A stretch of DNA of 64,000 nucleotides from Chloroherpetonaceae bacterium. GTDB taxonomy: Bacteria > Bacteroidota > Chlorobiia > Chlorobiales > Chloroherpetonaceae. Location of the stretch: assembly GCA_028277445.1 (NCBI GenBank), contig JANQGG010000004.1, positions 1 to 64,000 on the forward strand. Reading direction: 5' to 3'. Positions 58,695 to 64,000 of the stretch are shown here, in pieces (position 1 is the first letter of the stretch; the number at the start of each line of letters is the position of its first letter). The notes beneath the pieces are model-generated. The model did not search any database. It saw only the letters and a list, made by a program, of their open reading frames with translations, and was not told the origin of the DNA. Made by a program: the position numbers and the translations under genes.

Positions 58695-59711
58695 ATGATG
58701 ATCAAAAAACTGATCAAATGGTTTATCAATTATTTTAGCCTGATGTTGTTAATTCAGGCATGCAGTTCAACATCAACCATTCAACATATCGATACAGAAG
58801 CCCAATCGGATAGTTTAAATAAAGCTTATGGGCTCTTGTATTACAAAGAGGGCATTGCATTATTGGCGTCGAAACGTTACGAGGAATCACTCGCATCATT
58901 TAAAAATGCGCATCCTCATGTCATGAATCCACGTGTGTTTAATGCCAAAGATAGAGCTGCGTTATATAATGCCTACGGAAAAGCATTTTTTTATTTGAAT
59001 CAAAATGATTCGGCCAAACACAAGTTCGAATACGCCGTAGTATTGAATCCCGGTTATGCTGAAGCATACAACAATTTGGGGTATCTGGCATTCATGAAAC
59101 GAAATATTGCGCGTGCTACCGAGCTGTATAAGAAAGCTTTGTCGGTTAATCCGAATTATGCGATTGCAAAAGAAAATCTGGAATTGTTAGAATCGTTCGA
59201 AAACGGAAAAGTAAGTTGGAATGCATACGGATTGTTTGAAAAGGCACAAAAGATTCAAAATATCGAGGAGCAAATCCGGATTTATACCCGGATAATTGAA
59301 GAATTTCCTTTATACAGCGATGCTTACAACAATCTGGCCGTGGCATTGTATCAAACCGGAGATGTTGAAAAAGCGCTAACCTTGCTGAAACAACTGATAC
59401 TTATCGATAAAAATTATGCGATGGCGCATAATAATTTGGGCTATTTGTATTTGGAATTAGGATTTACCAGTCAAGCGATTGAAGAATTTTTAATCGCAAC
59501 ATCGTTAAAGAAAGATTTTACACTAGCGATAATGAATTTAGCAACAGCCTACTTTCAAAATGCCGATTATGAACGGGCTAAAACTTATGTTGAAAAAGTT
59601 CTTGCTATAGAACCGAAACATGTTGAGGCATGGCGAGTTTTAAAATTATGTGAAGAAATGATCACTTCGGAAAACAAATCTGTATTAAATAAGGAGATGG
59701 ATAATGAGTGA
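58695..59711 (+). CDS. TPR-repeat lipoprotein
   Basis: A 338-residue protein with an N-terminal signal (about 1-23) ending in LIQACSS, a lipobox-like Cys, followed by about seven to eight tetratricopeptide repeats. Clear units are AYNNLGYLAFMKRNIARATE, AYNNLAVALYQTGDVEKALT and AHNNLGYLYLELGFTSQAIE. It is probably anchored in the envelope, facing the periplasm, and serves as a protein-protein scaffold. Its stop overlaps the start of the mannose-1-phosphate guanylyltransferase gene by 8 bases, so the two are translated together. The partner is unknown. Confidence 0.85.
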   Translation: MMIKKLIKWFINYFSLMLLIQACSSTSTIQHIDTEAQSDSLNKAYGLLYYKEGIALLASKRYEESLASFKNAHPHVMNPRVFNAKDRAALYNAYGKAFFYLNQNDSAKHKFEYAVVLNPGYAEAYNNLGYLAFMKRNIARATELYKKALSVNPNYAIAKENLELLESFENGKVSWNAYGLFEKAQKIQNIEEQIRIYTRIIEEFPLYSDAYNNLAVALYQTGDVEKALTLLKQLILIDKNYAMAHNNLGYLYLELGFTSQAIEEFLIATSLKKDFTLAIMNLATAYFQNADYERAKTYVEKVLAIEPKHVEAWRVLKLCEEMITSENKSVLNKEMDNE

Positions 59712-60843
59712 GATTCAGGATCAAGTTCACGAAAAACCAGAGTTATTTTCAGTAATAATGGCCGGAGGCGTTGGAAGCCGGCTTTGGCCGTTATCCCGAA
59801 AAAATCACCCAAAGCAATTTATTGACTTTTTAGGCGATGGTACAATGATATCCAAAACCATTGAGCGTTTAAGGGGGTTGGTACCATTAGAAAACATTAT
59901 GGTTGTAACCAATAAGCTTGGCGGCGATTTAACCAAAGAATGTGTGCCCGATTTGCCCCATGAAAATATCATTGTTGAGCCAACCGGTAAAAATACGGCG
60001 CCATGCATTGCCCTTGCCACAGCTTACATCAAAAAACGAAATCCAAACTCAACAACGATTGTTTTGCCAGCCGACCATCTGATTATGGATACGGTTCGCT
60101 TTCAGGATACGCTCAAAGCGTCGATTGAAATAGCCAATCGCTCGTTTGCTTTGGTTACACTGGGTATAAAGCCAACGCGGCCGGAAACCGGATACGGCTA
60201 CATCCAGGCGGATGATACAAAAACCGATTTATTGAATACCATCGAAGACATGTTTGATATTCGCGCGCATAGGGTTAAAACATTTGCCGAAAAGCCGGAT
60301 CTTGAAATGGCTAATGTTTTTTTGAACAGCGGTGATTTTTTATGGAACAGCGGCGTGTTTATCTGGCACAATAGCAGCATAACGCGGGAGTTCGAGCATA
60401 ACATGCCGGAACTTTATAAGGATATGATGGCCATTTACGATAGCATTGGGTGCAGTGAAGAAAAAGAAACCATTGAAAAAATTTACACATGGACTCATCC
60501 AATTTCAATTGATTACGGCATTATGGAAAAAGCGGATCCGGTGTTTGTTATTGAAAGCACATTCAATTGGTCCGATTTGGGTAGTTGGGATGAAGTGGCA
60601 AAGTTACGCCGGCAAGAATTGAATGGTGAAACTCAGGATGAAGATGGCTTATTACAAATGGTGGATTCACACCAAACCGTTGTTGTGAAACCCGAGCATA
60701 AAGCCGTTGCCATTATTGGCGCGGATGATTTGATTGTGGTGGATACAAAAGACGCATTGCTTATTTGCAAGCGGGAGCACTCTCAGAAAGTAAAATCGGT
60801 GGTTGATACCTTAAAACGCAAACAACAGGAAGATTATATTTGA
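59704..60843 (+). CDS. manC: mannose-1-phosphate guanylyltransferase
   Basis: A 379-residue nucleotidyltransferase that makes GDP-mannose from mannose 1-phosphate and GTP, feeding polysaccharide, lipopolysaccharide or glycosylation pathways. The signature is the N-terminal MAGGVGSRLWPLSRKNHPKQ, then VEPTGKNTAPCIALAT, FAEKPDLEMA, NSGVFIW and NWSDLGSWDEV. It has only the transferase domain; the isomerase (cupin) part of bifunctional ManC/AlgA is missing, as is normal for this length. An AAGGAG ribosome binding site lies inside the end of the TPR gene. Confidence 0.92.
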   Translation: MSEIQDQVHEKPELFSVIMAGGVGSRLWPLSRKNHPKQFIDFLGDGTMISKTIERLRGLVPLENIMVVTNKLGGDLTKECVPDLPHENIIVEPTGKNTAPCIALATAYIKKRNPNSTTIVLPADHLIMDTVRFQDTLKASIEIANRSFALVTLGIKPTRPETGYGYIQADDTKTDLLNTIEDMFDIRAHRVKTFAEKPDLEMANVFLNSGDFLWNSGVFIWHNSSITREFEHNMPELYKDMMAIYDSIGCSEEKETIEKIYTWTHPISIDYGIMEKADPVFVIESTFNWSDLGSWDEVAKLRRQELNGETQDEDGLLQMVDSHQTVVVKPEHKAVAIIGADDLIVVDTKDALLICKREHSQKVKSVVDTLKRKQQEDYI

Positions 60844-60902
60844 TTTCGAAAAATTTCAACCAGTTTTTTTGAATTAGTTAAGAAATATAAGAGATACCTT
60901 GG

Positions 60903-61301
60903 ATGCAAAGATTTTATCAACTAATAGAAAAATTGAGAAATGAAGACCCAAATGATTGGTGGATTAAAAGATTTGATGACTACGGGAAAGGTGAAAATTT
61001 GGGTGAATCTGAGCGTTACAAAAAAAAAGCGACTGTAATGAAGAACTATCATAGTGTAAGTGATTTAAAATTAGAAAGTAATTTTCTTGTAATGTACAAT
61101 TGATGGAGAACAAAAACGATTTGATTTAAAAAAAGTATCACCGATTATTGAGAAAGCATCGGAGCAAGAAAGAAGTATTTTTGAAATCGCGCCATCTGGT
61201 TATGGCATTCATTGGCCGCTTTTAGATGAAGATATTTCGATAGATGGTTTGCTTGGCTTGGCATTGTTCATGCTCCACCATTAAAGAAAAAAATTGCGTA
61301 A
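60903..61301 (+). pseudogene. frameshifted DUF2442-type gene
   Basis: The first 66 codons stop at a TGA (61101-61103) within a DUF2442-like domain (YHSVSDLKLESNFLVMYN). Reading the next frame from 61102 continues it without a break in sense: DGEQKRFDLKKVSPIIEKAS, SIFEIAPSGYGIHWPLLDED and ISIDGLLGLA. Near 61262 a second frame change is needed to reach a plausible end (HAPPLKKKIA, stop at 61299-61301). One extra T at about 61100 accounts for the first break. Two lesions suggest a real pseudogene rather than a single sequencing error. DUF2442 proteins are small and often linked to toxin-antitoxin pairs. Confidence 0.7.
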
Positions 61302-61363
61302 TAAAAAAACGGATTCTTTTTGACAAATTTAAGTTGAAAGGTTCTCGGAAAAATTGGGAGCAA

Positions 61364-61627
61364 ATGGTAAAAAAAGATTCAAAATTAACTCGCCCAATAC
61401 ATCCTATGTCGGATTTTATCAAGCAAGCGCTTGAAGAACGAGGATTAATGGAGGATTACAGAAAACGACCGGCTTACCAGCAGAATGATTACATTGGATG
61501 GATCAATGATGCTAAACAACTGGAAACGAAGAATAAAAGACTTACCCAAATGCTTGATGAGCTTGAAAAAGGCGGTGTTTATATGAAAATGGCACATCCA
61601 GCTTCAAGGAAAAACCAGAGGGTTTAA
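61364..61627 (+). CDS. YdeI/OmpD-associated family C-terminal fragment or short protein
   Basis: An 87-residue frame whose body (MSDFIKQALEERGLMEDYRK, RPAYQQNDYIGWINDAKQLE and TKNKRLTQMLDELEKGGVYM) is the C-terminal helical motif of the YdeI/OmpD-associated (bacteriocin-protection) family. Full members are 150-200 residues with a beta domain ahead of this motif; here that part is replaced by unrelated sequence, so it is either a truncated gene or a short family form. The frame is open upstream to 61244 without a convincing start; I chose the ATG at 61364. It lies just after the frameshifted DUF2442 gene, in an area of apparent gene decay. Confidence 0.6.
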   Translation: MVKKDSKLTRPIHPMSDFIKQALEERGLMEDYRKRPAYQQNDYIGWINDAKQLETKNKRLTQMLDELEKGGVYMKMAHPASRKNQRV

Positions 61628-61683
61628 AATTTGTATTTTTTTTTCATGTAAATTCCAACTAGGGAAGCACAAATAATTCCAAA

Positions 61684-63111
61684 TTAAATCATCTTCCACG
61701 TGCTTCCATCTTTACCATCCTTGACCTGTATGCCAATTTCGGATAAGCGATCGCGGATTTGATCGCTTAACGCAAAGTTTTTACTTTGGCGCGCTTCTTT
61801 TCTTAAATCCAGCACAAGCTGCATCACATCGGGCAACACATCTTTTGAAGCGCTGTTCTGAGCGCTAGTGGCGACAATCCCTAATACATTTTTGGCGTAA
61901 CGCTCAAAAAATCCCTGAACCGTGGATAAAGAAGATTCCTTAAGTCCGCCTTTATCCAAAAGCGAATTGAGCTCACGCGAAAGATCAAACAAAACAGCAA
62001 TCGCGATTGGAGAATTAAAATCGTCGTTCATGGCTTCGGAAAAACGCATTTCGTATTCTGCCAAATCAATCGCATTATTTCCAGCTGGCACTTGCTTTAA
62101 GCGGTCAATGGTTTGTTGGAGTTTGCTTAAACCGGATTTTGCCGCATCAAGGGCCGAGTCGGAAAAATCGAGTGTTGAGCGATAATGCGATTGTAAAATG
62201 AAAAAGCGGATCACTACGGGGTCAAATTTCTGAAAGATATCTTTCAATAAAATGGAATTGCCTAACGATTTACCCATCTTTTGGCCATCAACCGTGACCA
62301 TGTTGTTGTGCAGCCAGTATCGAACAAACGGTTTTTGGGTTGCGCCCTCGGATTGGGCAATTTCACACTCGTGATGCGGAAACTGGTTTTCCAAACCTCC
62401 GCCGTGAATGTCAAATGTTTCACCAAGGTATTTCATCGACATGGCCGAACATTCAATGTGCCAGCCGGGATAGCCTATGCTCCAGGGCGAGGGCCATTTC
62501 ATCAAATGGTTAGGTTCAGCCTTTTTCCAAAGGGCAAAATCAGCAGGGTGTCGTTTCTCCGATCGAACATTTACGCGCGCGCCCGCTTCTAACTCGTCTT
62601 GATCAGTTCGGCCTGAAAGTTTACCATAATCTTTAAATGAGGTTACTTGGAAATAGACATTGCCATTAACTTCATAAGCATGACCATTTTGGATCAGTTT
62701 TTCAATGAGAAAAATCTGCTCAGGGATATGGCCGGTAGCCGTTGGGGCAATGTTAGGCCTGAGATTTCCTAACGCATCCATATCTTCATAAAAACTGCGG
62801 GTATAAAACTGAGCGATTTCCATAGGATCGGTGCGTTCTTTTTTGGCCTGCCTAGCAATTTTATCTTCACCCTCATCAGCATCATCGGTTAAATGACCAA
62901 CATCGGTGATGTTTTGAACATACTTTACCCGATACCCCAAGTCCTTTAACCAGCGAACAATCACATCAAACGAGACATAGCTTTTGGCGTGGCCCAAATG
63001 CGAGTGCCCATAAACGGTTGGGCCGCAAACATACATCGAAACTTCGCCGGGCTTTAGCGGGTTAAAAACTTCTTTGGTTCGGGTAAGCGTGTTATAAACG
63101 TTTAAGGGCAT
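61684..63111 (-). CDS. cysS: cysteinyl-tRNA synthetase
   Basis: A 475-residue class I enzyme that charges tRNA-Cys in the cytoplasm. The HIGH-type site is YGHSHLGHAKSY, the zinc-binding Cys/His/Glu residues are in YVCGPTVYGH, CSAMSMKY and HHECEIAQSE, and the KMSKS loop reads KMGKSLGNS. The anticodon-binding helical domain and a C-terminal segment ending STWKMI complete it. The ATG at 63111 (MPLNVYNTLTRTKEVF) fits the family start; an upstream ATG at 63177 would add 22 unusual residues. It is convergent with the YdeI-type fragment. Confidence 0.96.
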   Translation of the reverse strand: MPLNVYNTLTRTKEVFNPLKPGEVSMYVCGPTVYGHSHLGHAKSYVSFDVIVRWLKDLGYRVKYVQNITDVGHLTDDADEGEDKIARQAKKERTDPMEIAQFYTRSFYEDMDALGNLRPNIAPTATGHIPEQIFLIEKLIQNGHAYEVNGNVYFQVTSFKDYGKLSGRTDQDELEAGARVNVRSEKRHPADFALWKKAEPNHLMKWPSPWSIGYPGWHIECSAMSMKYLGETFDIHGGGLENQFPHHECEIAQSEGATQKPFVRYWLHNNMVTVDGQKMGKSLGNSILLKDIFQKFDPVVIRFFILQSHYRSTLDFSDSALDAAKSGLSKLQQTIDRLKQVPAGNNAIDLAEYEMRFSEAMNDDFNSPIAIAVLFDLSRELNSLLDKGGLKESSLSTVQGFFERYAKNVLGIVATSAQNSASKDVLPDVMQLVLDLRKEARQSKNFALSDQIRDRLSEIGIQVKDGKDGSTWKMI

Positions 63112-63868
63112 GAAAACTGATGGTTTGAAATAATTAAATGAAGCGAATTTCGTTGCAACCTGTTTTATTAGGTACATCTTTAAAATGTAGCATAAAAAAG
63201 ATTGACCGGCAATAATAGTGCGATAAATGGTTTTTTAATATCGATGTTTAATTCTACGAATGTAAGGCATTTTGAAAAGGAGTCTGTTTAAGTTAAAAAA
63301 CAGTGTTAGGTGTTCAGGGGTACAACCGCTAGAACACATTTTAGATTGAAGTGTTAAAAGAGTTGGATGAAAATGTTTGGTAAATAAAAAAACTATATCT
63401 AAATTTTTTCAAAGCAAATTTCACCCAGGCTTGGTCTGGTTTTCCCTAAAGCATAACAATTTGTTTTACCCCTACATCAATAATAGAACTAAGATTTAGC
63501 GGGCATAATCGCTGGCATTACTTGCCGCTCAGTTGCCGGAAACTGAGTTATATAGGGGGTTTATTCAGCTTATATAGATGAGCCTACCATGCTTTTATGC
63601 ACGTGATTCATTCTGGCGCTCGCATTACTATAGATGGGTTTTAGGCATCATGTTTAAATTGATTTCTGCAAAAAAGTTTAACAAAAAGCAAAATGTTCTA
63701 AGTGTATGAAAATGAATCTATTGAAGATTTTGTAGAGCCTGTATTCGTATTTGTGCGTTGAAAATAAAAAATCTGATAGGCATGTTAATCGATTTGTTGT
63801 TAGGCATTACAATAAGCCCTCATGTAATACCTGACAAATTTAATCGAGGGCAAATAAGGAGATAAATC
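63112..63868. other. 757-bp intergenic region with a small perfect hairpin
   Basis: AT-rich, with stop codons in all frames and no convincing small gene. A perfect 7-bp stem, CTCAGTT (63527-63533) and AACTGAG (63540-63546) around GCCGGA, is the only clear structure. It lacks a T run, so it is not a terminator. The last 20 bases carry the AAGGAG site of the next gene. It should contain promoters for cysS (minus) and the gene at 63869 (plus); none fits a consensus. Confidence 0.4.
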
Positions 63869-64000
63869 ATGTATGGTACAGCAAATGTAGAACGTAATTT
63901 GGAATTAGGCGGCGGCGCTCAGTTCTGGGCGTATATTTCACCTCAAGAAGAAACGTCGAAATTTGTGACAAAATGGACAGTAAAAATTGAGCAAAAAGAT
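63869..64000 (+). CDS. unidentified protein, 5' part only
   Basis: An ATG with a strong ribosome binding site (AAGGAG at 63856-63861, 7 bases away) opens a frame that runs uninterrupted for 44 codons to the end of the window. The start reads MYGTANVERNLELGGGAQFW. There is no signal peptide and no motif I recognise; alternating polar and hydrophobic residues (KFVTKWTVKIEQ) suggest beta structure. The good ribosome binding site supports a real gene. The function is unknown. Confidence 0.6.
   Translation, partial: MYGTANVERNLELGGGAQFWAYISPQEETSKFVTKWTVKIEQKD

Overview
The window reads as a chromosomal segment of an FCB-group bacterium, most likely Chlorobi/Ignavibacteria-like and perhaps close to Chloroherpeton; the genus is a guess from protein flavour, not a measured result. 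Support: a type IX secretion (Por) C-terminal sorting tail on the first full gene; atpD-atpC standing apart from the other ATP synthase genes; a GTP-type PEP carboxykinase; few clear Shine-Dalgarno sites; and a match to the Bacteroidetes promoter pattern TTTG-N19-TAnnTTTG ahead of the str operon. Base composition looks even, and no insertion sequence, CRISPR array or intact prophage was seen.

Layout. 1-5,500: the 3' end of a phage-tail-collar-like gene, a secreted beta-propeller/lamin-tail protein, an OsmC protein, a repeat-bearing gap, a WG-repeat lipoprotein and a VOC protein. 5,669-9,005 (minus): pckG, a DoxX-like membrane protein and a TlpA-type thioredoxin. 9,342-12,169: tRNA-Thr(CGT), atpD, atpC and an LD-carboxypeptidase. 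12,316-16,727 (minus): a PhoB-like regulator, a DUF5683-like protein, cytochrome c maturation genes ccmE-ccmD-ccmC (ccmD is only 54 codons) and a Na+/Ca2+ antiporter. 16,818-17,072 holds a methyltransferase remnant.

17,356-29,996 is the most unusual part: five same-strand signalling genes. They are a stand-alone cobalamin-binding protein with the CarH-type W-x9-EH motif, an overlapping histidine kinase, a small helical protein of unknown function, a 2165-residue hybrid kinase (REC-GAF-5xPAS-GAF-5xPAS-kinase-REC) and a related 1209-residue hybrid kinase. Together they suggest a cobalamin-based, possibly light-responsive, phosphorelay. 30,069-33,661 (minus) carries a P-type ATPase and a double UspA protein; then come a YceI protein and gyrA.

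37,337-56,645 is a nearly unbroken str-S10-spc-alpha translation supercluster: rpsL to tuf, a strong intrinsic terminator, then rpsJ to rplQ including secY, infA, rpmJ and rpoA. A tRNA-Gly(TCC) gene sits inside it, between rplN and rplX. The rest holds an orphan histidine kinase, rsmG, a TPR lipoprotein overlapping a mannose-1-phosphate guanylyltransferase, a broken DUF2442 gene, a YdeI-type fragment, cysS, a long non-coding gap and the start of an unidentified gene cut by the window end.
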